From JALOKP01 sp963800865 (GTDB taxonomy: Bacteria; Acidobacteriota; Polarisedimenticolia; J045): a stretch of 64,000 bases of DNA. Each line of letters begins with the position of its first letter. Position 1 is the first letter of the stretch. Position numbers and translations under genes: made by a program. Positions 1-11,700 of the stretch are shown piece by piece. The DNA is taken from the NCBI GenBank assembly GCA_963800865.1, contig CAWDCL010000004.1:2666001-2730000 (forward strand), given 5' to 3'. The notes under the pieces were generated by a model. The model worked only from the letters and a program-made list of their open reading frames with translations. It had not been told where the DNA came from and made no database searches.

Positions 1-1681
1 CGCTTCGGCCCCGGCGCGGTCCTTCTTCGCGTCGAGCAGCTGGCCCAGCCGGTGCCAGCCCAGGGCGAATCCCGGATCGACCGACACCGCGTGGCGGAAG
101 ACGACGATCGCCTCGTCGCTGCCGGCCGGACAGGATGAGCGCCCGGCCGTAGCTCTCGAGAAACGCCGGGTTGTCGGGCTCGATCGCCTGGAGCGCCTCG
201 AACAGCGGCAGCGACGTCGCGGGGTGCGCCGACTGGCTGGCCACCAGCGCCGCGTCGTACTGCTTCAGGAACGCCGCGCGGTCCTTCGGGTCGACCGCGT
301 CGAGGACGACCAGCTCTCCTTCCTCCGCGCGCCGCCCGCTGGCGGCATAGCCGAGCGCGCGGAGCTGGGCCATCTCCTCTTCCGACACCGCCCGCTCCGC
401 GAACTCCTGCGGGGCCGCGTCGCGCGCGTGCTGGACCAGCAGCGCCAGGCTGCGCCGCGCGGCGTCGACGTCCGCGGGGCGCGCGGCCGCGAGGTCCTGT
501 TCCTCGCGCGGGTCCGCAGCCAGGTCGAACAGCTCCGGGCGCGGGGCCTCGATCAGCTTGGTCGCCCCGCTCACGAAAGCGCGCAGGCCGGACCAGCCGT
601 ACTGGATCCGCGGCGTGTGACTCTCGGCGAAGACGCCCGGCCGGGCCGGGAGCGGCCCCTTCCCGGTGAGCACGGCCGCGAGGGACAGCCCGTCGGCGCC
701 GGCCAGCGGCCCCAGGCCGGAGAGCTCGGCCAGCGTCGGCGCGATGTCGACCACGCTGACCGTGCCGTCGATGACCGCCGGACGGATCCCGTGTGCGGCC
801 CCGGTCACGACGAGCGGCACGTGCATGACGCTCTGGTAGAGGAAGATCCCGTGCGTCGCCTCGCCGTGGTCGCCGAGCCCCTCCCCGTGATCGGCGGCAA
901 CCACCACCAGGAGGTTCGCGTCGCGCCCGTCGGCAGCGAGCCCGTCGAGCAGCCGGCCCAGCGCGAGGTCGGCCGCGGCGACCTCCCCCTGGTAGAGGTT
1001 GCCCTTGTAGCGCGCCGCGAGCTCGGGCGGCGGCTCGTAGGGGGCGTGCGGCTCGAACAGGTGCACCCAGAGGAACGCCGGCTTCGGGCCCAGCGCCATC
1101 AGCCAGGTCAGCGCGCTGTCCACGGTGTCGACGCCGCTCCGCTGCGCGAAGCGCAGGACCGGTCCCTGGTGGGCCTCGGCGGCGGGCATCCGGTCGTCGT
1201 AGACGTCGAAGCCGCGGGCCAGGCCGTGGCTGCGCGCCAGGACCTGGCTCGAAACGAAGGCGCCGGTCGCGAACCCCTTGCGCTTGAACGCCTCGGAGAG
1301 CAGCGGGACTTCGGCCGGGAGCGCGAAGGTCCCGTTCTCGATCACGCCGTGCGCCGGGAGGGTCCGGCCGGTCAGGATCGACGCGTGGGCCGGCGCGGTG
1401 ATCGGCGCGGCCGTCTCGGCCGCCGTGAAGCGGGCCCCGGCCGCGGCCAGCGCGTCGAGGCGCGGGGTGCCGGCGTCGGCGCGGCCGTAGCAGCCGACCC
1501 GGTCGGCCCGCAGCGTGTCGATCGTGACCAGCAGGACGGTCGCGGGCGCCGGACCGCTGCGCTTCGCGCCCGCCCCGCCGGCCCCCGGGCCGGAGCAGCC
1601 GCCCGCGAGCGCGGCGACCAGGACCCCCAGGGCCGTCGCCGCGGCCCACCGTGGCGCACGGGACGGCATCGTTCGTGACAT
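1..1681 (-). CDS. Sulfatase-like/TPR protein, C-terminus cut by window edge
   Basis: Alkaline-phosphatase-superfamily hydrolase with an N-terminal lipoprotein-like leader (AALAGGCSG). The metal-site start VLLVTIDTLRADRVGCYGR follows, then PAHASILTGR, HLFEPHAPY and VVAADHGEGLGDHGE. The usual Cys/Ser of a formylglycine sulfatase (CxPxR) is absent; the matching stretch reads ITAPAHAS, so it is probably not an FGly enzyme. After the hydrolase domain the protein continues into TPR-like helices (AVSVDPGFALGWHRLGQLL) running off the left edge. The frame breaks near position 125 and is restored by deleting one C. Start ATG at 1681 (or 1669) follows GGAG. It lies on the same strand just after aroE. 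Substrate unknown. Confidence 0.75.
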   Translation of the reverse strand, partial: MSRTMPSRAPRWAAATALGVLVAALAGGCSGPGAGGAGAKRSGPAPATVLLVTIDTLRADRVGCYGRADAGTPRLDALAAAGARFTAAETAAPITAPAHASILTGRTLPAHGVIENGTFALPAEVPLLSEAFKRKGFATGAFVSSQVLARSHGLARGFDVYDDRMPAAEAHQGPVLRFAQRSGVDTVDSALTWLMALGPKPAFLWVHLFEPHAPYEPPPELAARYKGNLYQGEVAAADLALGRLLDGLAADGRDANLLVVVAADHGEGLGDHGEATHGIFLYQSVMHVPLVVTGAAHGIRPAVIDGTVSVVDIAPTLAELSGLGPLAGADGLSLAAVLTGKGPLPARPGVFAESHTPRIQYGWSGLRAFVSGATKLIEAPRPELFDLAADPREEQDLAAARPADVDAARRSLALLVQHARDAAPQEFAERAVSEEEMAQLRALGYAASGRRAEEGELVVLDAVDPKDRAAFLKQYDAALVASQSAHPATSLPLFEALQAIEPDNPAFLESYGRALILSGRQRRGDRRLPPRGVGRSGIRPGLAPAGPAARREEGPRRGRS

Positions 1682-1731
1682 CGGTCGGGTTCTCCGCTGG
1701 GCGGGTATTCTGGAGTTCGGCCCCCCGCTCT

Positions 1732-1747
1732 GCCAGCGAACGCTGGC
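1732..1747. terminator. Short perfect hairpin at the aroE stop
   Basis: GCCAGCG and CGCTGGC are separated by AA and touch the aroE stop codon. No T-run follows on the minus strand, so this is a weak candidate for the 3' end of the trp/aro transcript. Confidence 0.25.
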
Positions 1748-2598
1748 TACGGCGCTCCGGCCGGGTCGCGATCCTCGAGCAGCCGGGCGGCGGCGATGAG
1801 CCGCTCTCCCGCCCCCGGCCCGAACCACAGGTCCGCCGCCGCGGCGGCCTGCCGGACGAGCATCGGCCAGCCGTTGACCCCCAGCGCGCCCGCCTCGCGG
1901 GCGCGCTCGAGGAATCGCGTCTGCCACGGGTTGTAGACCAGGTCCACGACGACCTGTTCGGGGCGAAAGCCCTCCGCCCCCAGTGGGGCAGAGCCCGCGA
2001 CGTCGGGCCAGGTGCCGAGCGGCGTGGCCTGCACCACCAGCGGGCAGGCCGCTACGCGGGCGGTCAGCGCCGGGTCGTCCCACGGGACGGCGCGGACCGC
2101 GATCTCCCGCGGCCACTCCCGGACGCGCGCGGTGTCGCGGGCGACGATCAGCACGTCGAACTCCTGTCGCGCGAGCGACCAGGCCACCGCGCGCGCCGCT
2201 CCGCCCGCGCCGAGGACCGCGACCCGCGCGGGGGCGCCGGCCAGGCGCTCCACCGCGCGCCGCTCGGACAGCAGCGCGTCGAAGAAGCCGCGGGCGTCGG
2301 TGTTGGCGCCATACAGGCCGCCCCCGACGCGCGCCGCCAGCACGTTGACCGCGCCGATCGCGCGCGCCGCCGGGTCCAGCTCGTCGGCGAGCGCGGCCGC
2401 GGCGACCTTGTGCGGGACGGTGACGTTCGCGCCGCGGTACTCCCCTTCCCGGATCCGGCGCGCGGCGTCGGCGAGGCCGCCCGGCGGGACGTCGAGCGGC
2501 TCGTACTCGACCGCCGGACCGCCGGCGATCCGGAGCGCGCCGAACAGGTCGGCCGAGCGGCTGTGCCCGACCGGGTGTCCGAACAGGGCGATCTTCAC
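1747..2598 (-). CDS. aroE: Shikimate dehydrogenase (NADP)
   Basis: Reduces 3-dehydroshikimate to shikimate in the cytosol. The 283-residue protein has the usual family length. It opens with KIALFGHPVGHSRS (substrate-binding HSxS), then ANVTVPHK with the catalytic Lys and GANTDARGFF. A glycine-rich dinucleotide loop VLGAGGAARA and the C-terminal VVDLVYNP and NGWPMLVRQAA complete the fold. The GTG start at 2598 overlaps the aroA stop (GTGA), showing translational coupling; extension upstream would only read through aroA in another frame. Last gene of the trp/aro operon. Confidence 0.95.
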   Translation of the reverse strand: MKIALFGHPVGHSRSADLFGALRIAGGPAVEYEPLDVPPGGLADAARRIREGEYRGANVTVPHKVAAAALADELDPAARAIGAVNVLAARVGGGLYGANTDARGFFDALLSERRAVERLAGAPARVAVLGAGGAARAVAWSLARQEFDVLIVARDTARVREWPREIAVRAVPWDDPALTARVAACPLVVQATPLGTWPDVAGSAPLGAEGFRPEQVVVDLVYNPWQTRFLERAREAGALGVNGWPMLVRQAAAAADLWFGPGAGERLIAAARLLEDRDPAGAP

Positions 2599-3905
2599 GG
2601 CGACTCCGCGAGGCGCTCGAGGTCCTCGAAAAACGCGGGATAGGAGATCGTCACCCACTCTCCGCCGGTGAGCGACGACGGGCCGTCGGCCAGCGCGGCC
2701 GCGATCGTACCCGCCATCGCGATCCGGTGATCGCCGCGGGCGTCGAAGGCGGTCCCGGCCAGGCGCGCGCCGCCGGCGACGACGAGGCCGTCGGGCCGTT
2801 CCTCGCACTCCGCGCCGAAGGCCCGCAGCAGCGCGAGGGTGGCGGCGATCCGGTCGCTCTCCTTGACCCGCAGCTCGGCCGCCCCCTCGATCCGCGTCTC
2901 CCCTTCCGCGACGGCGGCCAGCACGGCCAGCAGCGGCAGCTCGTCGATCGCGTCGACGACCTCCTGCCCCGCGATCGTCGTGCCGGCGAGGCGGCCGCCG
3001 GCGACCTCGATCGTGCCGATCGGCTCGGGGTCGGCCCGCTCCTCGCTCCAGCTCACCCTCGCCCCCATCTGCCGCAGGATCCGCAGGAACCCGACGCGGC
3101 GCGGATTGAGCGCCACGCCGCGCACGGCGAGTGCGCTCCCCGGGAGCGCGCTCGCCAGTCCGACGAGGAATGCGGCCGAGGAGGGATCGCCCGGCACCGC
3201 GAGGTCGAGCGGCGCCAGCCGCGGGCAGCCGCCGGCCACGCGCCAGGCCGCGGCCGCGCCGGCGAGCGGCGCGATCGAGGCCCCCATCGACGCCAGCATC
3301 CGCTCGGTGTGATCGCGCGTCGGCTCCGGCTCCTCGATCGTGCTCTCGCCGTCGGCCTGCAGCGCGGCGAGCACGAGCGCGCTCTTCACCTGGGCCGAGG
3401 CGACGCCGGTCGCGACGCGGGCCGCGCGGAGCGCGCGCCCGGCGACGGTGAGCGGGAGCGTCTGCCCCCCTTCGATCGCCGCCCCGAACGCCGCCAGCGG
3501 TCGCGTCACGCGCCCCATCGGCCGGCGCGACAGCGAGGCGTCGCCGGCCAGCACGAAGCGCCCCGGGCGCCCGCTGAGCAGGCCGAGCAGCAGCCGCGAG
3601 GTGGTGCCCGAGTTGCCGCAGTCGAGCGCCAGCGGCGGCGCGGCCGGGGCGCGCGCGAGGCCGTCCCAGCCGCGTCCCTCGACGACCACCGCGCCGGCCT
3701 CGTCGTGCACGCTCACGCCCAGCGCTTCGATCGCGCGGCGCGAGGTCCGCACGTCGGCCCCCGGCGGCAGGCCGCGCACGACGCTGCGACCCGCCGCGAT
3801 CGCGGCGAACAGCAGCGCGCGGTGCGCGATCGACTTGTCGCCCGGAACGACGAGCGTCCCGGCAACCCGCCGGACCGGACGCAGCGCGCGCGGCGCGCCG
3901 CTCAC
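2595..3905 (-). CDS. aroA: EPSP synthase (3-phosphoshikimate 1-carboxyvinyltransferase)
   Basis: Joins PEP to shikimate-3-phosphate. Hallmarks in order: PGDKSIAHRALLFAA, LDCGNSGTTSRLLLGLL, SRRPMGRV, DELPLLAVLA, RVKESDRI and DHRIAMA, all expected for EPSPS. At 436 residues it is full length. The start is GTG at 3905, overlapping the DAHP synthase stop by GTGA; a longer reading frame upstream is only the antisense-free shadow of the preceding gene. The first active-site motif reads SIAHR rather than the commoner SISHR. Position between DAHP synthase and aroE agrees with a shikimate block appended to the trp operon. Confidence 0.95.
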   Translation of the reverse strand: MSGAPRALRPVRRVAGTLVVPGDKSIAHRALLFAAIAAGRSVVRGLPPGADVRTSRRAIEALGVSVHDEAGAVVVEGRGWDGLARAPAAPPLALDCGNSGTTSRLLLGLLSGRPGRFVLAGDASLSRRPMGRVTRPLAAFGAAIEGGQTLPLTVAGRALRAARVATGVASAQVKSALVLAALQADGESTIEEPEPTRDHTERMLASMGASIAPLAGAAAAWRVAGGCPRLAPLDLAVPGDPSSAAFLVGLASALPGSALAVRGVALNPRRVGFLRILRQMGARVSWSEERADPEPIGTIEVAGGRLAGTTIAGQEVVDAIDELPLLAVLAAVAEGETRIEGAAELRVKESDRIAATLALLRAFGAECEERPDGLVVAGGARLAGTAFDARGDHRIAMAGTIAAALADGPSSLTGGEWVTISYPAFFEDLERLAESP

Positions 3906-4948
3906 GATCCCGCGCCGGGGAGGGCGCCGGGACCGCGCATCGAGCGCCCGACCGCCTCCGCGACGCGGGCGCACGAGCGGACCATCGCTTCGAAATCCGG
4001 CAGCGCCAGGCTCTGCCGGCCGTCGCTCAGCGCGCGTTCGGGTTCCGGGTGGGTCTCGACGATCAGCCCGTCGGCGCCGGCGGCCACCGCCGCACAGGCC
4101 AGCGCCGGGACCAGCTCGCGCCGGCCGGCGGCGTGCGAGGGATCGACGATCACCGGCAGGTGGGTCAGCTGCCGCAGCACGGGGACGGCCGCGATGTCGA
4201 GCGTGTTGCGCGTCGCCCGCTCGAAGGTCCGGATCCCGCGCTCGCAGAGCACGACCCGGGGGTTGCCGGCGGCGATCACGTACTCGGCCGCCATCAGCCA
4301 CTCCTCGATCGTCGCCATCAGGCCGCGCTTCAGCAGCACCGCGCGCGGCTGCTGGCCGACGGCGGAGAGCAGCCGGAAGTTCTGCATGTTGCGCGCCCCG
4401 ATCTGCAGCACGTCGGCGTAGCTCGCGACCAGCTCGACGTCCTCGGGCGCGACGACCTCCGTGACGACCGGCAGGCCGGTCTCCTCGCGGGCCCGGGCGA
4501 GGATCTTCAACCCCGCCTCCTCGAGCCCCTGGAAGGTGTAGGGCGAGCTGCGCGGCTTGAACGCCCCGCCGCGCAGCATGCGGCCGCCGGCCGCCGCGAC
4601 CGCGCGCGCGGTGGCGAGCAGCTGGGCCTCGCTCTCGACCGCGCAGGGTCCGCCGATCACGATCACCTCGTCGCCGCCGATCGTCACCGGGCCGACCTTG
4701 ACGCGCGTCGGCTCGGGGTGGTGCTCGCGCGAAACCTGGGGATAGGGCGCCGCGACCGGCCGGACCTCGGCCACGCCGGGCATCTCGAGCAGCCGCGCCG
4801 CGAGCGCCTCGGCGCCGGGACCGATCACGCCGATCAGGCTCTCGCCGCCGGTCTCGCTGACGTGCAGCCGGAACCCCTCGGCCTCGACGAAGCGCACGAT
4901 CTCGGCCTTGGTCTTCAGGGAGCAGCCACGTTCCAGGACCGCGATCAT
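3902..4948 (-). CDS. aroF: DAHP synthase, type I-beta with N-terminal FLD domain
   Basis: First committed step of aromatic biosynthesis: PEP plus erythrose-4-phosphate to DAHP. Residues about 1-70 form the ferredoxin-like regulatory domain typical of the Thermotoga-type enzyme. The barrel follows with VIGGPCAVESEAQL (metal Cys), FKPRSSPYTFQG, LQIGARNMQNF, VLLKRG and VDPSHAAG. The 348-residue length fits. ATG at 4948 overlaps the trpA stop (ATGA). Lying downstream of the trp attenuator, it would be expressed according to Trp supply. The FLD domain is known in relatives to mediate feedback inhibition; the effector here is not readable from sequence. Confidence 0.93.
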   Translation of the reverse strand: MIAVLERGCSLKTKAEIVRFVEAEGFRLHVSETGGESLIGVIGPGAEALAARLLEMPGVAEVRPVAAPYPQVSREHHPEPTRVKVGPVTIGGDEVIVIGGPCAVESEAQLLATARAVAAAGGRMLRGGAFKPRSSPYTFQGLEEAGLKILARAREETGLPVVTEVVAPEDVELVASYADVLQIGARNMQNFRLLSAVGQQPRAVLLKRGLMATIEEWLMAAEYVIAAGNPRVVLCERGIRTFERATRNTLDIAAVPVLRQLTHLPVIVDPSHAAGRRELVPALACAAVAAGADGLIVETHPEPERALSDGRQSLALPDFEAMVRSCARVAEAVGRSMRGPGALPGAGS

Positions 4949-5769
4949 CGGCCGTCGACCTCGCTGGTTGCGTCGCCCGTCGCGCCCCGGAGCAGGGCCA
5001 GGAACGGACCCGGATCATCGCCCCGCTCGAGGGCTTCGATCAATGCCGACCCGACGACGACTCCGTCGGCGTGCGGCGCGAGGGCCCGCACCTGCTCCGG
5101 GGTCCGAACCCCGAACCCGGCCATCACCGGGCAGGGGCTGACCCGCCGCACGCGGTCGAGGTAGCCGGCGATCGCCGCCGGGTCCGACTCCGCACCCCCG
5201 GTCACCCCGGTCACCGTGACCGCGTAGAGGAACCCCCGGCTGGCGGCCGCGAGCCGGGCCAGGCGTTCGGGCGGCGTGACCGGCGTGACGAGCTGCACGA
5301 GCGCCAGCCCGTGCGCGGCGAGCGCCGCGGCGAGCGGGGCCGCCTCGTCGAGCGGCAGGTCGGGGACGACGAAGCCGGCGACGCCGGCCGCCGCCGCGTC
5401 CGCGGCGAGACGGTCGAGACCGTAGGCGAGGAACGGGTTGAGGTAGCCCATCAGGACGAGCGGAGCGGCCGGCGGCGCGAGCCGCGCCAGCTCCTCGAGG
5501 ATCCAGCCGAGCGTCACGCCCTGGGCCAGCGCGGCGGCGCTGGCGCGCTGGATGGTGAGGCCGTCGGCCATCGGGTCGCTGAACGGCACCCCGATCTCGA
5601 CCACGTCGGCCACCGCGGCGACACGCGACAGCGTCTCGCGGAAGCGCGCGCGCTCGGGGTAGCCGGCGGTGAGGAACGCCACCAGCGCGGGGCGGCCGGA
5701 GCGGCCCGGGGCGCGCAGCGCGGCCTCGAGGCGCGCGGCGGGCGTGTCCTGCGCGGTCGGGCCGATCAT
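4945..5769 (-). CDS. trpA: Tryptophan synthase alpha chain
   Basis: Cleaves indole-3-glycerol phosphate to indole and glyceraldehyde-3-phosphate. The 274-residue TIM barrel shows VVEIGVPFSDPMADG (catalytic Glu and Asp), MGYLNPFLAYG, VPDLPLDEA, TVTGVTGG and AGFGVRTPEQ, all canonical. ATG at 5769 overlaps the trpB stop (ATGA) and its own stop overlaps the DAHP synthase start, so the alpha and beta chains are translationally coupled as expected for the complex. Confidence 0.96.
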   Translation of the reverse strand: MIGPTAQDTPAARLEAALRAPGRSGRPALVAFLTAGYPERARFRETLSRVAAVADVVEIGVPFSDPMADGLTIQRASAAALAQGVTLGWILEELARLAPPAAPLVLMGYLNPFLAYGLDRLAADAAAAGVAGFVVPDLPLDEAAPLAAALAAHGLALVQLVTPVTPPERLARLAAASRGFLYAVTVTGVTGGAESDPAAIAGYLDRVRRVSPCPVMAGFGVRTPEQVRALAPHADGVVVGSALIEALERGDDPGPFLALLRGATGDATSEVDGR

Positions 5770-7006
5770 CGCCGGGCCGCTCCAGGCGTCGCGGGTTCGA
5801 CCGCCGCCGCCAGCGCCGGCAGGTCCTTGTCGCCGCGTCCCGACAGCCCGACGACGAGCAGCGCGCGCCCGGGCGTTCGGCGGCGACGCGACGTGCTGCC
5901 GCCAGTGCGTGCGCGGTTTCGAGCGCGGGCAGGATCCCCTCCCGCGCCGCGCAGAGGTCGAGCGCCGCACGAGCCTCGTCGTCGCTGGCCGTCACGTAGG
6001 TCGCGCGTCCGGTGTCGCGCAGCAAGGCGTGCTCGGGCCCGACCCCGGGGTAGTCGAGCCCGGCCGAGATCGAGTGCGTCTCCATCACCTGCCCGTGCTC
6101 GTCCTGCAGCAGCAGCGACAGGCTGCCGTGCAGCACCCCGGGCCGGCCGTGCGCGATCGTCGCGCCGTGCTCGCCCGGCCCGGCGCCGCGGCCGCCGGCC
6201 TCGACTCCGATCAGGTCCACCGCCGCGTCGGCCAGGAAGCCGTGGAACAGACCGATCGCGTTCGAGCCGCCGCCGACGCAGGCGATCGCCGCGTCCGGCA
6301 GGCGGCCGCGCCGCGCCAGGATCTGCGCCCGGGCCTCGCGGCCGATCACCGCCTGCAGTTCGCGCACCAGCCACGGATAAGGGTGCGGCCCGACGGCCGA
6401 ACCGAGCAGGTAGTAGGTCCCTTCCGGGTCCTGCACCCACGCCCGCAGCGCGGCGTCGATTGCCGCGCGCAGCGTGCGGTCGCCGCTCTCGACCGCGACG
6501 ACCTCCGCCGCGAGGCGCCGCATGCGGTCGACGTTCGGCGACTGCCGCGCCACGTCGATCGCGCCCATGAAGACGCGGCACGGCAGGCCGACGCGCGCGC
6601 AGGCCGCGGCGGTCGCGACGCCGTGCTGGCCGGCGCCGGTCTCGGCGATCACCTGCCGGGCGCCGAGCCGCCGCGCCAGCAGCGCCTGCCCGATCGCGTT
6701 GTTGATCTTGTGCGCGCCGGTGTGCGCCAGGTCCTCGCGCTTGAGCCAGAGCTCCGCGCCCCAGGCCGCGGAGAGGGCCGGCGCCTCGGTCAGCGGCGTC
6801 GGCCGCCCGACCCACCCGCTCAGCTCGGCGTCCAGCAGCGCGCGGAAGGCGGGATCGGCGAGCGCGTCGCGCGCCCCGGCCTCCAGCCGCTCGAGCGCGG
6901 GGACGAGCGTCTCGGGAACGAAGCGCCCGCCGTACGGGCCGAAGCGGCCGCGGGCGTCGGGCAGGCGGCCGGCGACGAGGTCGCCGAGCAGGGCGGTCGA
7001 GATCAT
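5766..7006 (-). CDS. trpB: Tryptophan synthase beta chain (one frame break)
   Basis: PLP enzyme condensing indole and serine to Trp. Intact motifs: GRFGPYGGRFVPETL, KREDLAHTGAHKINNAIGQ with the PLP Lys, ETGAGQHGVATA, CVGGGSNAIGLFHGF and EAGGRGAGPGEHGA. Near 5872, in a GC alternation, the frame breaks after AAERPG; the true C-terminus (LLVVGLSGRGDKDLPALA, ending at 5766) continues one frame over, so one base is missing. A disabled trpB inside an otherwise perfect operon is unlikely, so I read it as a sequence error. ATG 7006 overlaps the trpCF stop by ATGA. Confidence 0.93.
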
Positions 7007-8545
7007 CGCGTCTCCTCGGTCAGGTCGGGAAAGGGCTCGAAGCGTCGCGCGGCCTGCACCGCGCCGAGCGCCCGCTCGGCGCGGCGGGCCGCCTCGATGA
7101 AGGCGGCGATCCGAGCGGGGTCCTTCACCCCCGGCGCCGACTCGACGCCGCTGCTGACGTCGACCCCCGCCGGCTGGACGGCGCGGATCGCCTCCTCGAC
7201 CGTCGCCGGGGCCAGGCCGCCCGCCAGGACGAGCGGCGTGCGGCGTGCGGCCGCGGCGGCGCGGGCCCGGTCGACCGCGCGGCCGGTGCCGCTCGCCGCG
7301 CCGTCGAGCAGCGCGTAGGCGCGCCGCGCGAGCGGCCCCGCGAGCGGTCCGCCGAGCAGCGCGTCGAGCGCCGCGTCCAGCGCGGTCCCGTCGCGCACGA
7401 CCGGCAGCGGCCGCGCGCGCAGCCGGTCGGCCACCGCAGCCAGCGCGCCGGCGTCGGCCTGGATCGCGTCCGGCCGGAGCTCCGCGTCGACGGCCAGCAG
7501 CTCCCCGGGCGCGGCGTCCGCGAGCACGGCGACCCGCGCCACGCCGGCCGGCACGCGCGCCGCGAGCTCGGCCGCCCGTGCGAGGTCGACGCGCCGCGGC
7601 GAGGGGGCGAGCACGAAACCGACGGCGTCGGCGCCGGAGTGCACCGCGGCGTCGACGGCTTCCTCGGTCGTCAGGCCGCAGATCTTGACGAACAGGCGCC
7701 CGGCCCGCTGACGCGCTGCGGCACGGCCCGCGCCGATCAGCGCCGCCGCCAGCGCGGCCGGCTCGGCGGAGCGCATCAGCGCCCCGCCGACGAGCGCGCC
7801 GCGGTAGCCGAGCGACGCGACCCGCGACGCGTCTTCCGGCCGCGCGAGGCCGCTCTCGGCCACCACCGGAAGGTCAGGCGGGAGCGTGCGGGCCAGCCGC
7901 GCGAAGCGTGCCGGATCGACGGCGAGCGTCGCCAGGTCGCGCGCGTTGACGCCGAGAATCACCGGCGGCGCGCCGGGCGGCCGCGCGGCGGGCGCCGCAC
8001 GCGCCGCCGCGGCCGCGCGCGCCAGCTCCTCGCCGTCGAACGCCTCGAGCAGCACGAACAGCCCGGCCTCCACCGCGGCCTCGAGCATCGCGGCGAGCCG
8101 CGCGCCCGGCAGCAGCCGGACGATCAGCAGTGCGCCGCCCGCGCCAGCGGCGCGGGCCTCGAAAAGCTGCGCCTCGTCGACGAGAAAGTCCTTGCGCAGC
8201 ACGGGGCAGCGCGTCAGCGCGCGCGCCGCGCGCGCCAGGTCCTCGAGCGCGCCGCCGAACGCCGAAGGCTCCGTCAGCACCGAGACCGCGGCGGCCCCGG
8301 CCTGCGCGTAGGCCAGCGCGCGCACCGTCACCACGGCACCGGAATCGGCGGCCGGCGGGGCCAGTGAACCGGCCGAGGGGGAGCGGCGCTTCACCTCGGC
8401 AAACAGGTCGAACCCCGCGGGCGAGAGGACCAGGGGCGGCGCGGGCGCGGTCTCGAGCGCCAGGCGGCGCAGCTCGGGCAGCGGTGCCCGCTCGCGCAGC
8501 GCGCGCGCCCGCGCCGCGCTCCCCGCCGCCATCGTGTCGAGGAAG

Positions 8546-8553
<8 letters not shown>
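7003..8553 (-). CDS. trpCF: Fused indole-3-glycerol-phosphate synthase / phosphoribosylanthranilate isomerase
   Basis: Two consecutive Trp-pathway enzymes on one chain of about 516 residues. The N-terminal TrpC half has FAEVKRRSPSAG, CPVLRKDFLVDEAQ, ILGVNARDLATL and VAESGLARPEDA. The C-terminal TrpF half starts near residue 285 with LFVKICGLTTEEAV, then ADAVGFVLAPSPRRV and GVDVSSGVESAPGVKD. The fusion order is as in enterobacteria. I prefer the GTG at 8553 because GGAGG lies five bases before it; GTG 8565 is the alternative. The start overlaps the trpGD stop by 8 nt. Confidence 0.93.
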
Positions 8554-10191
<1,638 letters not shown>

Positions 10192-10195
<4 letters not shown>

Positions 10196-11604
10196 AGCCC
10201 CTCCTCGGCCATCGTCAGCGCCGTTTCGAGCGCCGCGGCCTTGGCCAGGACCTCGGCCAGCTCGGCCTCCGGCCGGCTGTCGGCGACGATCCCCGCCCCG
10301 GCCTGGTACGCGTACCGTCCTTCCTGGAAGACCAGCGTGCGGATCGCGATCGCCTGGTCCATCGCGCCGCCGTGGCCGAAGTAGCCGACCGTCCCGGCGT
10401 AGAGCCCGCGCCGCACCGGCTCGAGCTCGTCGATCAGCTCCATCGCGCGCACCTTCGGGGCCCCGACGACGGTGCCCGCGGGGAATGCCGCCGCGAAGAG
10501 ATCGAATGCGTCGTGCTCGGGGGCCAGCACGCCGGTGACGCCGCTGACCATGTGCATCACGTGGCTGTAGCGCTCGATCGAGCGGAACGGCTCGACGGCG
10601 ATCGATCCCGGCACGGCCACCCGTCCCAGGTCGTTGCGCGCCAGGTCGACCAGCATCACGTGCTCCGCGTTCTCCTTCGGATCGGCCAGCAGTTCGGCCT
10701 CGCGCGCGCGGTCCTCCGCGTCCGATGCCGACCGCAGGCGCGTCCCGGCGATCGGCCGCAGCGCCGCGCGCCGGCCCTCGAGCCGGACCAGCGCTTCCGG
10801 CGACGAGCCGACGACCGCCAGCCCGCCGAAGCGCAGGTAGTACATGTAGGGCGAGGGGTTGATCAGCCGCAACGCGCGGTAGACCTCGAACGGATCGACC
10901 TCGGTCTCGCCCGAGAAGCGCGAGGAGAGGACGAGCTGGAAGACGTCGCCGAGCCGGATGTGGTGCTGCGCGCGCTGCACGGCATCGAGGAAGGCGCCCG
11001 GATCGAGGCTCGGCTCCGGCGCGGCGTGCGGCGCGACCGCTCCGGGCCGCCGCGGCAGCGGGCCGCGCAGCGCATCGATGACCGCGGCGCGCAGCGCGCG
11101 GCGCTGGTCGTCCGGTCCGTCGAAGAGCAACGCGACCCGGCGCGTCAGGTGGTCGAAGACGAGCAGCGCGCGGGGCGCAACGAAGGCGGCCTCGGGCGGC
11201 CCGCAGACCGCTCCCGACGCGGCGGCGCGGGCGGCTTCGGCGTGAGCCGCCGGCAGGCGCTCGAGGCGCCGCACGAGGTCGTAGCCGGCGATCCCGACCA
11301 GCCCGCCCGAGAACGGCAGCCCGGCGTCCGCCCCCGGCCGGGGCGCGCGGGCCAGCGCGTCACGCAGCGCCGCGAGCAGCGCCTCGCGCGTCTCCGGCGC
11401 CGGGCCGGCGCTGCCGTCGACGGCGAGCCGACCGCCGTCGAGCCTGACGGAGAGCGCCTCGCCGAACCCGATGAACGAATAGCGCCCGAGGCGCTCCCCG
11501 CCCTCGACCGACTCGAGCAGGAAGCGGGGCTCGAACGGGCCGAGCTTGAGAAAGGCCGAAACCGGGGTGTCGAGGTCGGCGGCGATGTCGAATGGCGGCT
11601 TCAT
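10192..11604 (-). CDS. trpE: Anthranilate synthase component I
   Basis: Converts chorismate to anthranilate with TrpG. 470 residues with FLLESVEGGERLGRYSFIG; the LLES segment is the Trp feedback site of the family. The catalytic half has GDVFQLVLSSRF, PSPYMYYLRFG, SSPEALVR, RPIAGTRLR, ELLADPKENAEHVMLVDLAR, FPAGTVVGAPK and YQAGAGIVADS. ATG 11604 follows GGGGAG. It is the first structural gene after the leader and attenuator, so both transcription and, probably, enzyme activity respond to Trp. Confidence 0.96.
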
Positions 11605-11648
11605 GCCGTGCTCCCCTTGCCCTCCCCTCTCCGGCGCCGGGCGGCACG

Positions 11649-11678
11649 AAAAAGCCCACCCCGCATCGGAGGTGGGCC
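11649..11678 (-). terminator. trp attenuator (intrinsic terminator in the leader)
   Basis: On the minus strand GCCCACC (11660-11654 complement of the paired arm) and GGTGGGC form a 7-bp stem followed directly by TTTTT, 23 nt past the leader-peptide stop and 44 nt before the trpE start. The upstream arm (11678-11668, GGCCCACCTCC) can instead pair with GAGGTGGCC at 11724-11716 to make an antiterminator. Confidence 0.88.
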
Positions 11679-11700
11679 GGCAAGTCGATGGTGCGCGCGC

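Noticed and set aside
3906..5018. N-terminal extension of aroA to 5018
   Set aside because: The extra 371 codons are an out-of-frame read of the DAHP synthase gene; GTG 3905 with the GTGA overlap and the conserved EPSPS start fit better.
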